Assembly: GCF_002863865.1 (NCBI RefSeq)
Contig: NZ_CP022684.1
Coordinates: forward strand, 860,931-924,930
Direction: 5' to 3'
From: Ketobacter alkanivorans
Lineage (GTDB): Bacteria > Pseudomonadota > Gammaproteobacteria > Pseudomonadales > Ketobacteraceae
Length of the DNA: 64,000 nt
In this document: positions 44,557 through 54,625 of the stretch, in pieces
Layout: every line of letters begins with the position of its first letter
How positions within the stretch are numbered: position 1 is the first letter of the stretch
Made by a program: the position numbers and the translations under genes
Notes under the pieces: generated by a model
Databases searched by the model: none
What the model was told of the DNA's origin: nothing
What the model saw: only the letters and a program-made list of their open reading frames with translations

Positions 44557-47232
44557 TTATTCATCCTCTGGATCAGAATCGCTTACGTCGGAAGCGCCGA
44601 CATCAGTGTCCGCCGGCGCATCAGAAGCAGCGTCGGAAGCTTCGGCCACTTCACCGTCCAGAGCTTCACCGTCCAGAGCCTCATCATCAAGCTCGTCGAC
44701 TTCAAGCTCCGCAATACGCTCTACACCCACCAGACTTTCATCTTTGGCCAGACGGATCAACATCACACCCTGGGTGTCTCGACCTTGTACTGACACTTCG
44801 GAAATCCGCGTGCGTACCAGCGTGCCCTGATCCGAAATCAGCATAATTTCATCTGTTTCGGAAACCTGTACAGCACCAACGAGGGCGCCGTTACGATCGC
44901 TGCAGCGCATGGCGATGATGCCTTTTCCGCCGCGACCTTTGGTGGGGAAGTCTTCTACCGCGGTACGCTTGCCATAGCCGTTTACACTGGCGGTCAGTAC
45001 TTGATGTCCGGGCTGCGGCACGATCAGGGAGATCAGATCCACACCCTCAGGCAGGTTCACACCGCGTACACCACGGGCAGTACGCCCCATGGCCCGCACA
45101 TTTTCTTCTTTGAAACGAACAGCTTTACCTTCGGAGGTGAACAGCATGATGTCCTGTTCGCCATCGGTGATATCAACACCCACCAGACGGTTGCCGTCGT
45201 CCAATTCAATAGCGATCAAACCGGAACTGCGAGGACGGGAGAATGCCTCCAGCTCCACTTTCTTGACGGTACCATTACTGGTGGCCATGAAAACGAACTT
45301 GCCGGACTCGTACTCTCGCAGCGGTAGAATCGCTGTGATTTTTTCTTCTTCCGATAGCGGTAGCAGGTTCACGATGGGACGACCACGGGACTGGCGACCA
45401 GCCTGCGGGATCTGATACACCTTCATCCAATAAACCTTGCCCTGATTACTGAAGCAAAGAATGGTGTCGTGAGTGCTGGTGACCAGAAGGTGCTCCACGT
45501 AATCTTCATCTTTAACCGACGCTGCCGCCTTACCCTTACCACCGCGGCGCTGGGCCTGATAGTTGCCGATTGGCTGGGTTTTGGCGTAACCACCGTGGGA
45601 CAGAGTGACCACTACGTTTTCTTCAGGGATCAGATCTTCGTTGGTGAGATCCATGCGCGAAGCAACGATCTCGGTACGGCGCTCATCGGCGTACTGCTGG
45701 CGGATTTCAACCAGCTCGTCACGAATCACTTTCATCAACAGTTCGGGGTCTGCAAGGATCGCCATCAGCTCGCTGATCAGGTCCAGTTTTTCCTGATATT
45801 CCTTGAGCAGCTTGTCGGTCTCCAGACCTGTCAGGCGATGCAGGCGCATGTCGAGAATTTCTTTGGCTTGCACTTCTGACAGGTAATACAGGCCATCATC
45901 ACGCAAACCAAATTTGTCATCAATATTGTCGGGGCGACAGGCTTCCGGGCCACCGGCACGTTCCAGCATGTCCAGCACGTTACCGGGCTTCCAGCCCTGC
46001 CCCATCAAACGCTCCTCAGCTTCTGCACGGCCGGGGGACGATCTGATCAGCTCAATTACGGGGTCGATATTGGCCAGGGCCACAGCCAGGCCTTCCAACA
46101 CGTGACCGCGCTCGCGGGCTTTGCGCAGATCGAATACGGTACGGCGGGTGACTACCTCACGACGATGACGGATAAAGGCCTCGACGATGCCTTTCAGGTT
46201 CATCAGTCGTGGCTGACCGTCCATCAGGGCCACCATGTTGATGCCAAACACGGTTTCCAGCTGAGTCTGCGAGTAGAGGTTGTTGAGCAGCACTTCGCCG
46301 TTGTCGCCACGGCGCACCTCGATAACCACACGAATGCCGTCTTTATCGGACTCGTCGCGGATCTCGCTGATGCCTTCAATGCGTTTTTCTTTCACCAGCT
46401 CGGCGATCTTCTCGATCAGGCGGGCTTTGTTCACCTGATAGGGGATCTCGGTGATGATGATGGTTTCTTTGCCGTTCTTTTCGGTCTCGATATGGGCGCG
46501 GGCGCGCATATACATGCGGCCACGACCGGTACGATAGGCTTCGATGATGCCGGAACGACCGTTAATGATGCCGTAGGTAGGCAGGTCAGGACCCTGGATG
46601 TATTCCATCAGGCCATCGATATCAATATCGGGGTTGTCGATGCAGGCCAGGGTGCCGTCGATCACCTCTCCCAGGTTGTGGGGAGGGATGTTGGTGGCCA
46701 TGCCTACCGCAATACCGGATGAACCGTTGATCAGCAGATTGGGGACTCGAGTAGGCAGCACCGATGGCATCTGCTCGTTGCCGTCGTAGTTGGGCACAAA
46801 ATCGACGGTTTCTTTTTCGAGATCTGCCAGTAGATCATGGGCGATCTTGGACATGCGCACTTCGGTGTATCGCATGGCTGCCGCGTTATCGCCATCGATG
46901 GAACCGAAGTTACCCTGCCCATCCACCAGCATGTAGCGCAGCGAAAAAGGCTGCGCCATACGGACGATGGTGTCGTATACCGCGGAATCACCGTGCGGGT
47001 GATATTTACCGATTACGTCACCCACCACACGGGCAGATTTCTTGTAGGGTTTGTTGTAGACGTTACCCAGCTCGTGCATGGCGTACAATACGCGGCGGTG
47101 TACGGGTTTCAGTCCATCGCGCACATCTGGCAAAGCTCGCCCCACGATTACGCTCATGGCGTAATCCAGGTAGGATTGTTTTAGCTCGTCTTCGATGTTG
47201 ACCGGTAGGATTTCTTTGGCTAGTTCTGACAT
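44557..47232 (-). CDS. gyrA: DNA gyrase subunit A
   Basis: An 891-residue type IIA topoisomerase subunit. The catalytic Tyr122 is in [11 protein letters not shown]. The quinolone-determining region is wild type, with Ser83 and Asp87 in [15 protein letters not shown]. The GyrA box is QRRGGKG at about residue 560. The C-terminal pinwheel domain ends in a long acidic tail rich in Asp, Glu, Ala and Ser, from about residue 840. In E. coli such a tail tunes DNA wrapping. A 15-bp tandem duplication lies in this tail. An extended -10 promoter lies about 130 bases upstream. Confidence 0.98.
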   Translation of the reverse strand: MSELAKEILPVNIEDELKQSYLDYAMSVIVGRALPDVRDGLKPVHRRVLYAMHELGNVYNKPYKKSARVVGDVIGKYHPHGDSAVYDTIVRMAQPFSLRYMLVDGQGNFGSIDGDNAAAMRYTEVRMSKIAHDLLADLEKETVDFVPNYDGNEQMPSVLPTRVPNLLINGSSGIAVGMATNIPPHNLGEVIDGTLACIDNPDIDIDGLMEYIQGPDLPTYGIINGRSGIIEAYRTGRGRMYMRARAHIETEKNGKETIIITEIPYQVNKARLIEKIAELVKEKRIEGISEIRDESDKDGIRVVIEVRRGDNGEVLLNNLYSQTQLETVFGINMVALMDGQPRLMNLKGIVEAFIRHRREVVTRRTVFDLRKARERGHVLEGLAVALANIDPVIELIRSSPGRAEAEERLMGQGWKPGNVLDMLERAGGPEACRPDNIDDKFGLRDDGLYYLSEVQAKEILDMRLHRLTGLETDKLLKEYQEKLDLISELMAILADPELLMKVIRDELVEIRQQYADERRTEIVASRMDLTNEDLIPEENVVVTLSHGGYAKTQPIGNYQAQRRGGKGKAAASVKDEDYVEHLLVTSTHDTILCFSNQGKVYWMKVYQIPQAGRQSRGRPIVNLLPLSEEEKITAILPLREYESGKFVFMATSNGTVKKVELEAFSRPRSSGLIAIELDDGNRLVGVDITDGEQDIMLFTSEGKAVRFKEENVRAMGRTARGVRGVNLPEGVDLISLIVPQPGHQVLTASVNGYGKRTAVEDFPTKGRGGKGIIAMRCSDRNGALVGAVQVSETDEIMLISDQGTLVRTRISEVSVQGRDTQGVMLIRLAKDESLVGVERIAELEVDELDDEALDGEALDGEVAEASDAASDAPADTDVGASDVSDSDPEDE
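44650..44679. repeat. 15-bp perfect tandem duplication in the gyrA acidic tail
   Basis: TTCACCGTCCAGAGC occurs twice head to tail (44650-44664, 44665-44679). In the reading frame it encodes the repeat unit [10 protein letters not shown] in the GyrA tail. It is in-frame and likely a slippage product. Confidence 0.9.
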
Positions 47233-47365
47233 CGGGTTCCTGATCTGCTGTTGACGGCTGTGAGCGGACTCATTCGGGGCCCAAGCTGCACAGTAACCGG
47301 GGTTGGTCTTTCGTCGTTTTTGTCATTGCCCCTGACGGCTGGCAAGGCCGATTTTAAAGCTCCAA

Positions 47366-47374
47366 ATCATAGCA
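47366..47374 (-). promoter_or_regulatory. Candidate extended -10 promoter of gyrA
   Basis: On the minus strand TGCTATGAT is an extended -10 (TGnTATGAT) in the 218-base gap before gyrA. It places the start near 47359, a leader of about 127 bases. No good -35 is seen, which an extended -10 can compensate for. Confidence 0.35.
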
Positions 47375-47450
47375 CAATGCGGCCACAGTGAGCTAAGGGC
47401 AAAAGGCGGTTTTTTATAGAAATATTGCGCTTTTGCCCCCCCCCTATCAC

Positions 47451-48527
47451 TCAGTGTAAAGCTGGCTTTTCCATCAACTGGGCAATACCGGCCAGCGAAG
47501 GCCGTTCCACGACACCCTGCTCGGTCACTATGGCGTCTATCAGCTCGGCCGGGGTTACATCAAAAACCGGGTTGTACACATCCACATTTTCAGGTGCCAG
47601 GCGATGGCCTTTCACTGCCACCACCTCCTCTGGCCCCCGCTCCTCTATGGGGATATCCCGTCCGTTGGACAGCTCCATATCAAACGTGGTGGTAGGGGCC
47701 GCCACCATGAAGCGCACGCCGTGATGCTTGGCCAGCACCGCCAGGCTGTATGTGCCGATTTTATTGGCCACGTCGCCATTGGCGGTAATACGATCAGCAC
47801 CCACGATGACCCAGCTGATACTGCCCTGCTGCATCAGGCTGGCGGCAACGGAATCTGCCATCAGAGTAGTGGGGATGGCGTCTTTTGTGAGCTCCCAGGC
47901 AGTTAGGCGGGCACCCTGCCACCAGGGACGGGTTTCGCCGGCAAAAACACGATCGATCAGTTTTTGCTCCCAGGCTGAGCGAATCACCCCCAATGCTGTG
48001 CCATAACCTCCGGTGGCCAGGGAACCGGTATTGCAGTGGGTTATCACCCCCCGGGCAGGCATATTGTATTGGGCGATCAACCCTGCACCGAGCTTACCCA
48101 TGGTGTGGTTGGCCGCCAGGTCCGCCTCATGAATGCTTTTTGCCTCCCGCAGCAGCTGCACCACAGGGTCTTCGTCATCAGACAGGCGCGCCAGTGCACG
48201 CCGCATTTGATCAAGCGCCCAAAACAGGTTCACTGCCGTAGGCCGGGAGGCCGCCAGGGCATCAATGTCTTGCTGAACAAGATCCAGCCAATGATAGGCG
48301 TCTTCATTACGCCGATTACGGGCCGCAATGACCACCCCATAGGCCGCCGTGATGCCAATGGCCGGTGCCCCCCGCACCACCATGTCACGAATGGACGCCA
48401 CCACAGCATCCACATCCTGATGCTGCAACCACACCTCTTCCAAAGGCAACAGACGCTGATCCAGCAACCAGAGCGAGTCATCACGCCATTCTATTGCGCT
48501 AACCGAATTTTCCTGTGGTGAAACCAT
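47451..48527 (-). CDS. mtnA: S-methyl-5-thioribose-1-phosphate isomerase
   Basis: A 358-residue enzyme of methionine salvage that converts methylthioribose-1-phosphate to methylthioribulose-1-phosphate. [16 protein letters not shown] binds the phosphate. The catalytic Cys is in [19 protein letters not shown], and the catalytic Asp in [19 protein letters not shown] chose the ATG at 48527 (GGAG 8 bases upstream) because a TTGCTT-17-TATAAT promoter lies just upstream, inside the frame that would extend to 48716. It is divergent from mtaD, whose product feeds the same route. Confidence 0.95.
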   Translation of the reverse strand: MVSPQENSVSAIEWRDDSLWLLDQRLLPLEEVWLQHQDVDAVVASIRDMVVRGAPAIGITAAYGVVIAARNRRNEDAYHWLDLVQQDIDALAASRPTAVNLFWALDQMRRALARLSDDEDPVVQLLREAKSIHEADLAANHTMGKLGAGLIAQYNMPARGVITHCNTGSLATGGYGTALGVIRSAWEQKLIDRVFAGETRPWWQGARLTAWELTKDAIPTTLMADSVAASLMQQGSISWVIVGADRITANGDVANKIGTYSLAVLAKHHGVRFMVAAPTTTFDMELSNGRDIPIEERGPEEVVAVKGHRLAPENVDVYNPVFDVTPAELIDAIVTEQGVVERPSLAGIAQLMEKPALH

Positions 48528-48555
48528 GGGGCGATCTCCTGAATATCGAGCGCGG

Positions 48556-48584
48556 ATTATAGAGGGCGGCCCAATTACAAGCAA
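48556..48584 (-). promoter_or_regulatory. Sigma-70 promoter of mtnA
   Basis: On the minus strand TTGCTT (plus 48579-48584), a 17-base spacer and TATAAT (plus 48556-48561). The start would be near 48549, about 21 bases before the mtnA ATG. It also rules out the longer mtnA reading frame. Confidence 0.65.
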
Positions 48585-48757
48585 AGCAAACCAGCCTGCC
48601 GCAAACTTCATCATGGGCACCAAACAGCTCGGCGAAACATCAAGAAAACATAAATAGAACAATGACTCCTGAATCTTCGGCAACAGAGGCTTCCCTTTGT
48701 CTGCGTTGCGAAACACAGGTACTATTGCCCCACGCGAACACAGCGCAGGAATTCACC

Positions 48758-50113
48758 ATGCCAGAAAACTCTACCACTCCGGAAAATACCACCGTTGCCA
48801 CCCTGATCAACGCCCGCTGGGTGCTGACCATGGACTCGAAGCAACCCTTTCTGGAGCATCAGACCATCGCCATCGACAAAGGCCGCATCGTTGCCATTGC
48901 GCCTCAAGGCAGCCTGAATCTAAAGGCATTGGAGACGATTGAGCTACCGGATCATGTGCTGATGCCAGGCCTGATTAACGCCCATGGCCATGCCTCCATG
49001 AGCCTGTTCCGCGGCCTGGCTGACGATCTGCCACTTATGGATTGGTTGCAAAACCACATCTGGCCAGCGGAAAGCCGCTGGGTAGACGAAGCCTTCACCC
49101 TTGAAGGCGCGGATCTGGCCATGGCGGAAATGATTCGCAGCGGCACCACCTGCTTCAGCGACATGTACTTCTATCCCAACATGGTGGCCAAGGCGGCGGC
49201 CAAAGCCAACATGCGCTGCCAGTTGAGCTTTCCGATACTGGATTTTCCTACTAACTGGGCGCAGAACGCTGATGAGTACCTGCGCAAAGGCCTGCAGCTC
49301 CATGACGACTTCCGCAACCACCCTTTGGTGCGCGTGGCTTTTGGCCCCCATGCGCCTTACACCGTGTCCGATGAACCCTTGAAAAAAGTCGCTGCCTACT
49401 CGGTGGAAACCAATATGGCGGTGCAGATTCACCTGCACGAAACCGCCTTTGAAGTGCAGGAAGCCGTTAGCAACACAGGGCAACGCCCGATTGCCCGCCT
49501 GCATGAACTGGGGTTGCTGAACCCGCAACTGCAGGCAGTACACATGACCCAGTTAACCGACGAAGAGATCCAGCTGCTTGCAGAAACCGGCACCCATGTG
49601 ATTCACTGCCCGGAATCCAACCTGAAACTGGCCAGCGGTTTCTGCCCGGTAGCCAAACTGGTGGCGGCCGGTGTCAATGTGGCATTGGGCACCGACGGTG
49701 CCGCCAGCAACAACGATCTGGATATGTTCGGTGAAATGCGCACCGCCGCCCTGCTGGCCAAAGGTGTATCCCAGGATCCCAGTGCCGTTCCCGCCAGCAT
49801 CGCCCTGCAAATGGCCACCATCAATGGCGCCAAGGCGCTGGGTATTGACGATCTGACCGGCAGCCTGGAAATTGGCAAGGCCGCCGACATGATTGCCGTA
49901 CACATGGATGACGTTACCTGTCAGCCCCATTATCACCTGGAATCCCAGCTGGTATACGCCACCCCCGCCAGCCAGGTCACCGATAGCTGGATCGGCGGCA
50001 AGCAGGTGATGAGACAACGCAACCTGACCACCCTGGATCTGGACGCAGTGCTGTCCAAGGCCAAGCTCTGGAAAGCACAAATTCAACAGGCAGACGAGCA
50101 CCCCAATGAATAA
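48758..50113 (+). CDS. mtaD: 5-methylthioadenosine / S-adenosylhomocysteine deaminase (TRZ/ATZ family)
   Basis: A 451-residue amidohydrolase. The metal motif HGH is in LINAHGHASMSLFRG. HLHET and the later LGTDGAASNNDLDMFGEMRTAA complete the site. In Pseudomonas the ortholog MtaD deaminates methylthioadenosine to methylthioinosine, which MtnP and MtnA then process. The mtnA gene is divergent here, supporting that role. I chose the ATG at 48758 (AGGA 7 bases upstream); an earlier ATG at 48662 would add 32 residues of poor quality. The stop overlaps ubiG by 8 bases. Confidence 0.92.
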   Translation: MPENSTTPENTTVATLINARWVLTMDSKQPFLEHQTIAIDKGRIVAIAPQGSLNLKALETIELPDHVLMPGLINAHGHASMSLFRGLADDLPLMDWLQNHIWPAESRWVDEAFTLEGADLAMAEMIRSGTTCFSDMYFYPNMVAKAAAKANMRCQLSFPILDFPTNWAQNADEYLRKGLQLHDDFRNHPLVRVAFGPHAPYTVSDEPLKKVAAYSVETNMAVQIHLHETAFEVQEAVSNTGQRPIARLHELGLLNPQLQAVHMTQLTDEEIQLLAETGTHVIHCPESNLKLASGFCPVAKLVAAGVNVALGTDGAASNNDLDMFGEMRTAALLAKGVSQDPSAVPASIALQMATINGAKALGIDDLTGSLEIGKAADMIAVHMDDVTCQPHYHLESQLVYATPASQVTDSWIGGKQVMRQRNLTTLDLDAVLSKAKLWKAQIQQADEHPNE

Positions 50114-50804
50114 CGTAGACCAATCCGAGATCGCCAAATTCGAATCCATCGCCGACAAGTGGTGGGATCTGAATGGAGAATTCAAGCCACTGCACGACAT
50201 CAACCCCCTGCGCTTGAACTACATCAATCAGCGTACGCCGCTTGCAGACAAAGCCGTATTGGACGTGGGCTGTGGTGGTGGCATTCTCAGCGAAGGTTTG
50301 GCGTTTCGGGGTGCCCAGGTAACCGGTATCGACATGGGAGATGCCAATCTGAATGCGGCACGAATCCATGCGCAGGCGCAGAACCTCAACATCGATTATC
50401 GCCTCATCACCGTAGAAGAGTTGGCCGCCGAAATGCCCGGCACTTTTGATGTGGTCACCTGCATGGAAATGCTGGAGCATGTACCGGATCCATCAGCCAT
50501 CGTTCGGGCGTGCGCCGCCTTGGTGAAACCCGGTGGCCACGTATTCTTCTCCACCATTAACCGCAACCCCAAAGCCTACGCCATGGCCATTGTGGGGGCT
50601 GAATACGTGATGAACCTGGTGCCCAAAGGCACCCACGAATACATGAAGTTCATCAAACCCTCGGAGCTGTCCGGCTGGGCTCGCCGTGCGCAGCTGGCTA
50701 TTCACGACCTCAGCGGCATGAACGTAAACCCGCTTACCATGAGCTTCAAAATAACCAAGGATGTGGGCGTAAACTACTTCCTTTATTGCACCAAACCGTC
50801 CTGA
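50106..50804 (+). CDS. ubiG: Ubiquinone biosynthesis O-methyltransferase
   Basis: A 232-residue SAM-dependent methyltransferase that performs both O-methylations in ubiquinone synthesis. The SAM site is VLDVGCGGGILSEGLAFRGAQVTGIDMGD. ADKWWDLNGEFKPLHDINPLRLNYI at the N-terminus is typical of UbiG, as is the final KDVGVNYFLYCTKPS. It overlaps mtaD by 8 bases and precedes mupP by 7 bases. Confidence 0.97.
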   Translation: MNNVDQSEIAKFESIADKWWDLNGEFKPLHDINPLRLNYINQRTPLADKAVLDVGCGGGILSEGLAFRGAQVTGIDMGDANLNAARIHAQAQNLNIDYRLITVEELAAEMPGTFDVVTCMEMLEHVPDPSAIVRACAALVKPGGHVFFSTINRNPKAYAMAIVGAEYVMNLVPKGTHEYMKFIKPSELSGWARRAQLAIHDLSGMNVNPLTMSFKITKDVGVNYFLYCTKPS

Positions 50805-50811
50805 GAGCAGT

Positions 50812-51489
50812 ATGTCGCCAAGAACCCCTGTAGCTGCAGTACTATTTGACCTGGACGGTACACTGATCGACACCGCGCCGGATTTCGTTCGCATCGTCAA
50901 CCAGATGCGGCAGGAGCATGACCTTGCCCCGTTTTCCTTCGAAACCATTCGTCAGCAAGTATCCAACGGCGCTCGAGCCTTAACCACGCTGGCATTTGGC
51001 GCAGAAGACAGCAACCCCAACTTCGCCCAGCATCTGGACACACTACTGACCCGCTACGAACAGCAACTTGCCGTGGATTCCTGCCTCTTTGACGGCCTGA
51101 ACGAATCACTGCTGACATTGGAGCAGCGCGGCATTCCCTGGGGTATTGTCACCAACAAACCCAGTCGCTATACCAACCCATTGCTGGCAGGGCTGAATCT
51201 GAATGAGCGCTGCGCCGTTGCCATCTGCCCTGATCAGGTCACCCATCGCAAACCCCATCCAGAACCCATATTAACGGCATGCAAGCTGATCGGTGCTGAC
51301 CCGCTTCACACTATCTACGTTGGCGATCACGCCCGCGATATTGAAGCCGGGAAACGGGCCAACAACTTTACCGTGGCCGCCGCCTGGGGCTATCTGAATG
51401 AAGGCGAACAAGCGCAGGACTGGCAAGCAGACATCACCCTGCAAAGCCCCAACGACTTTAAGCCCTGGTTGCAGCAATACCTGAACTGA
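50812..51489 (+). CDS. mupP: HAD phosphatase MupP (N-acetylmuramate 6-phosphate phosphatase)
   Basis: A 225-residue HAD hydrolase with nucleophile Asp in VLFDLDGTLIDTAPDF, motif II TNKPSR and motif IV YVGDHARDIEAGKRAN. By motifs alone phosphoglycolate phosphatase (Gph) is possible. The gene lies between ubiG and yciK exactly as mupP does in Pseudomonas, where it dephosphorylates MurNAc-6-phosphate in the cell-wall recycling route that bypasses MurA. I prefer MupP for this reason. The AmgK and MurU partners are not in the window. Confidence 0.8.
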   Translation: MSPRTPVAAVLFDLDGTLIDTAPDFVRIVNQMRQEHDLAPFSFETIRQQVSNGARALTTLAFGAEDSNPNFAQHLDTLLTRYEQQLAVDSCLFDGLNESLLTLEQRGIPWGIVTNKPSRYTNPLLAGLNLNERCAVAICPDQVTHRKPHPEPILTACKLIGADPLHTIYVGDHARDIEAGKRANNFTVAAAWGYLNEGEQAQDWQADITLQSPNDFKPWLQQYLN

Positions 51490-51570
51490 ACCGGCAATTA
51501 TCAAACTCAGTCTCAAACTGACATACAGATCTGGTAGACTAGCCTATACGACTTTTGGATGGATTCAGCC

Positions 51571-52329
51571 ATGACTCAGAATTTCACCGACTACCAAGCT
51601 TCCGACAACCTGCTCAAGGATCGCGTTATTTTGATCACCGGTGCCGGAGACGGTATTGGTAAAGCTGCCGCCCTGAGCTTTGCCCGCCTTGGTGCAACAG
51701 TGGTGCTGCTGGGTCGCACCGTGGAGAAGCTGGAGAAAGTCTACGACCAGATCGAAGCTGAGGGCGGTAAACAGCCTGCCATCGTGCCGTTAAACCTGGA
51801 ATCCGCCAGCCACATTGAATATCGCCAAATCGCTGAAACCATTGAAACCGAGTTTGGCCGCCTGGATGGTCTGTTATTAAACGCGGCCATTCTTGGGGAT
51901 GTACGCCCCCTGGAATATTTTCCGATGGAACTGTTTGAAAAGGTCATGCAAGTGAACGTCAATGCCCAGTTCATGCTGCTACGCACCCTGATGCCTATGC
52001 TGCGCGAATCCGAACAAGGCTCTATCATCCTCACCACCTCATCGGTGGGCAGAAAGGGCCGTGCTAACTGGGGTGCCTACGCTGTTTCAAAATTCGCAAT
52101 AGAGGGCATGATGCAAACCCTGGCGGACGAGCTGAAAGACACCAGCAACATTAAAGTAAACTGCATCAACCCCGGCGCTACCCGCACCCAGATGCGCGCC
52201 AGCGCCTACCCCGCCGAAGAACCGGCAAGCATTTGCCCCCCCGATGCCATCATGCCCCTCTACAACTATCTGATGGGGCCGGATTCTGCCGGTGTCACCG
52301 GCCAATCCCTCGATGCGCAGGTTAAATAG
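51571..52329 (+). CDS. yciK: YciK-family short-chain dehydrogenase
   Basis: A 252-residue SDR highly similar in order of motifs to E. coli YciK: LLKDRVILITGAGDGIGKAAALSFARLGATVVLLGRT, NAAILGDVRPLEYF, TTSSVGRKGRANWGAYAVSKFAIEGMMQTLADE. The catalytic Ser, Tyr and Lys are all present. The C-terminal INPGATRTQMRASAYPAEEP is also shared. The activity of YciK is not established. I prefer the ATG at 51571 with GGATGG at good distance; an ATG at 51559 has no SD. Last gene of the mtaD-ubiG-mupP-yciK run. Confidence 0.92.
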   Translation: MTQNFTDYQASDNLLKDRVILITGAGDGIGKAAALSFARLGATVVLLGRTVEKLEKVYDQIEAEGGKQPAIVPLNLESASHIEYRQIAETIETEFGRLDGLLLNAAILGDVRPLEYFPMELFEKVMQVNVNAQFMLLRTLMPMLRESEQGSIILTTSSVGRKGRANWGAYAVSKFAIEGMMQTLADELKDTSNIKVNCINPGATRTQMRASAYPAEEPASICPPDAIMPLYNYLMGPDSAGVTGQSLDAQVK

Positions 52330-52564
52330 GCCCGCCCATAGCGCCTGCTGAGCCCGCAACGGCCAAAACGTGCCGGAAAACCGGCACCATGGCACGATCG
52401 TACCACCAAGTTCTCACCCTCCCCCTGACAAATCGCTAAAAATGCCTGATATTTGACACCGATCACATGTATTCCGGTGTCATCAGACGGTCGGTTATCG
52501 TTTAACCAAGTAAACCTCTTGTAAACTAAGGGAAATCTACAATTCGTATAAATTTAGATCAAGG

Positions 52565-52581
52565 CTGGCACGGTCTTGGCA
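52565..52581 (+). promoter_or_regulatory. Near-consensus sigma-54 (RpoN) promoter
   Basis: CTGGCACGGTCTTGGCA matches the RpoN consensus YTGGCACG-RNNN-TTGCW at every fixed position but one (the second T of TTGCW is G). The GG (-24) and GC (-12) are correctly spaced. The start would be near 52592. An imperfect enhancer candidate, GTTTA-N6-TAAAC, is at 52500-52515. The diguanylate cyclase gene begins right after. Confidence 0.6.
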
Positions 52582-52637
52582 TTACTCCAGGCAGATGACA
52601 AACCATGTCAAAGATTGAATTGGATGAGGAACTGGTA

Positions 52638-53585
52638 ATGAACGCGATAATCGGTGCGCGAATTGTTGACCTGGACAGCAATGGATTGGTAAACAGCGAA
52701 CTCCATGGCCCTGAGGGGTTTCGAGCCCGCAGCCATAACGAAGCGCTGGCTCTGTCACGACTCAACGCAGTATTGCAAACCAGCATCGAATTGCCTGAGA
52801 TTATTCGCCTGTTCTTTAAAGAGATCCAGCGAGCACTGTCCCTGGACGGATTAGCCTACGAGCACCGCAACAATCGCTTTGAATACCAACTGGGGGATCA
52901 GGATGGCTACCCCTCACACTATCGCATTCAAACCGACAGTGACTATCTCGGCGAGCTGACCTTATTTCGCACTGAGGAGGATTTTCAGCAGAGCGATCTG
53001 GAAAAGCTGGATCGCCTGGTGACGGCTTTGGTTTTCCCGTTGCGCAACGGCCTGCGTTACCATGAAGCGGTACGCGCCTCTCTTACAGATGGGCTCACCG
53101 GTGCCGGTAACCGCATCAGCCTGGATTCAATCCTCAGCCGAGAAGTAGATCAAGCCAACCGCTACGGTCACCCGCTTTCGGTGCTGATTCTTGACCTGGA
53201 TTACTTCAAACACATCAACGATACCTTTGGCCATGCGGTGGGCGATCACGTGTTACGCAATATCGCCAACGCCATCAAAGCTACTTGCCGCAATGCCGAC
53301 ATGACCTTCCGTTACGGCGGCGAGGAATTTGTGGTTCTGCTGAACAAGACGGATGTGGCAGGAGCCAAAATTGGTGCCGAGCGCGTTCGCCGAATTATCG
53401 AAAACCTGGACATTTGTCTGGGTGACGCCAGCATACCAGTCACCACCAGTATCGGTGTGGCCAGTCTGTGTCATGGTGAAAGTCGCGAAGGTTTACTGAA
53501 ACGTGCCGACAAAGCGCTCTACGGTGCTAAGGCTAATGGTCGCAATCGAGTGGTGGTGGCCGAGCCGACTCTGGCCAATGCCTGA
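52638..53585 (+). CDS. GGDEF diguanylate cyclase
   Basis: A cytoplasmic protein of 315 residues making cyclic di-GMP from GTP. The catalytic motif is GGEEF at 227-231, intact, with an inhibitory I-site RNAD at 218-221, so product feedback is expected. Residues up to about 150 are a GAF-like sensory domain of unknown ligand. I prefer the ATG at 52638 with GAGG 8 bases upstream, since a sigma-54 promoter would start transcription near 52592, only 13 bases before the other ATG (52605). It converges on rluB. Confidence 0.9.
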   Translation: MNAIIGARIVDLDSNGLVNSELHGPEGFRARSHNEALALSRLNAVLQTSIELPEIIRLFFKEIQRALSLDGLAYEHRNNRFEYQLGDQDGYPSHYRIQTDSDYLGELTLFRTEEDFQQSDLEKLDRLVTALVFPLRNGLRYHEAVRASLTDGLTGAGNRISLDSILSREVDQANRYGHPLSVLILDLDYFKHINDTFGHAVGDHVLRNIANAIKATCRNADMTFRYGGEEFVVLLNKTDVAGAKIGAERVRRIIENLDICLGDASIPVTTSIGVASLCHGESREGLLKRADKALYGAKANGRNRVVVAEPTLANA

Positions 53586-53603
53586 GTCGACCCGTAATTC
53601 GGG

Positions 53604-54443
53604 CTAGTAACGACGGCGGCGCAAATAGCCGCCGCGGCGAACTTCTTTTTCCACTGCCCGCTCAGATCGCGCCTTGGCGCGACCATACAAACCGGTGCGC
53701 TTGCGCAGAGATGCACCGCAGCTTTCTGCCAATTGGTCGATTGCCTCTTTATCAAGCTCGATCCAACGACCTGCCTTCAGACTGCGTGGCAATTCAATAT
53801 CGCCATAGCGCACGCGGATCAGTCGGCTCACCTGAACGCCTTGAGTTTCCCACATACGGCGCACTTCACGCTTGCGACCCTCGCGTAACACAACGTGATA
53901 CCAGTGGTTAGTGCCTTCACCGCCGCGATCAGAAATATCATCAAACTTGGCTTCGCCATCCACCAGCATAACGCCGGTGCGCAACGCCTCCAGATTGGCC
54001 TCGCCGACCTGACCGTGTACGCGAACCGCGTACTCACGCTCGATATTAGAAGACGGGTGCATCATGCGATTGGCTAAATCACCGTCGGTTGTAAACAGTA
54101 TCAGCCCTTGGCTGTTGATATCGAGACGGCCAATGGCAACCCATCGCTGATCTTTGAGTTTGGGCAAAGCATCAAACACGGTGGGCCGATTGCCGGGGTC
54201 AGTACGAGTACAGACTTCGCCTTCAGGTTTGTAGTACAGAATCACTCGGCGGATGCTTTCCTCTTCCGAGTCAAACGCCACTACCCGACCGTCCACCCGC
54301 AGCTCGTCACCGTCTTCGATACGATCGCCAAGGGTGGCAAGCTGACCGTTGACCGATACTCGGCCAGCGTCAATCCACTCTTCCATGGCACGACGGGAAC
54401 CCAACCCCACACGGGCCAATACTTTTTGTATTTTCTCACTCAT
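53604..54443 (-). CDS. rluB: 23S rRNA pseudouridine(2605) synthase
   Basis: A 279-residue RsuA-family enzyme. The N-terminal S4 RNA-binding domain reads KIQKVLARVGLGSRRAMEEWIDAGRV. The catalytic Asp is in AIGRLDINSQGLILFTTDGDLANRMMHPS. REGRKREVRRMWETQGVQVSRLIRVRYG is typical of RluB. The end is basic, with many Arg, for RNA contact. It is 182 bases after scpB in the same direction, with a GC-rich hairpin (54555-54571) in the gap, which has no T-run. Confidence 0.95.
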   Translation of the reverse strand: MSEKIQKVLARVGLGSRRAMEEWIDAGRVSVNGQLATLGDRIEDGDELRVDGRVVAFDSEEESIRRVILYYKPEGEVCTRTDPGNRPTVFDALPKLKDQRWVAIGRLDINSQGLILFTTDGDLANRMMHPSSNIEREYAVRVHGQVGEANLEALRTGVMLVDGEAKFDDISDRGGEGTNHWYHVVLREGRKREVRRMWETQGVQVSRLIRVRYGDIELPRSLKAGRWIELDKEAIDQLAESCGASLRKRTGLYGRAKARSERAVEKEVRRGGYLRRRRY

Positions 54444-54625
54444 TAGTTACTGAACTCATTATATGAAGCGGGAACAGGCCAACGCCCATCCACTCGCAGT
54501 ACCAATCAACAGTCGACGTAAATAAAACTTCAGTATAGTGCAGCCTCACGGCTACCCCAGCCACTCTGGGGAATGGACAGAAACTGTAGCTAATCGTAAA
54601 AATCTAGAATGCTCAACCTAAGTTG

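Noticed and set aside
48528..48716. Longer mtnA start at 48716
   Set aside because: The added residues are not family-like and a TTGCTT-17-TATAAT promoter lies inside this stretch.
54555..54571. CCCCAG/CTGGGG hairpin as scpB terminator
   Set aside because: There is no T-run on either strand after the stem.
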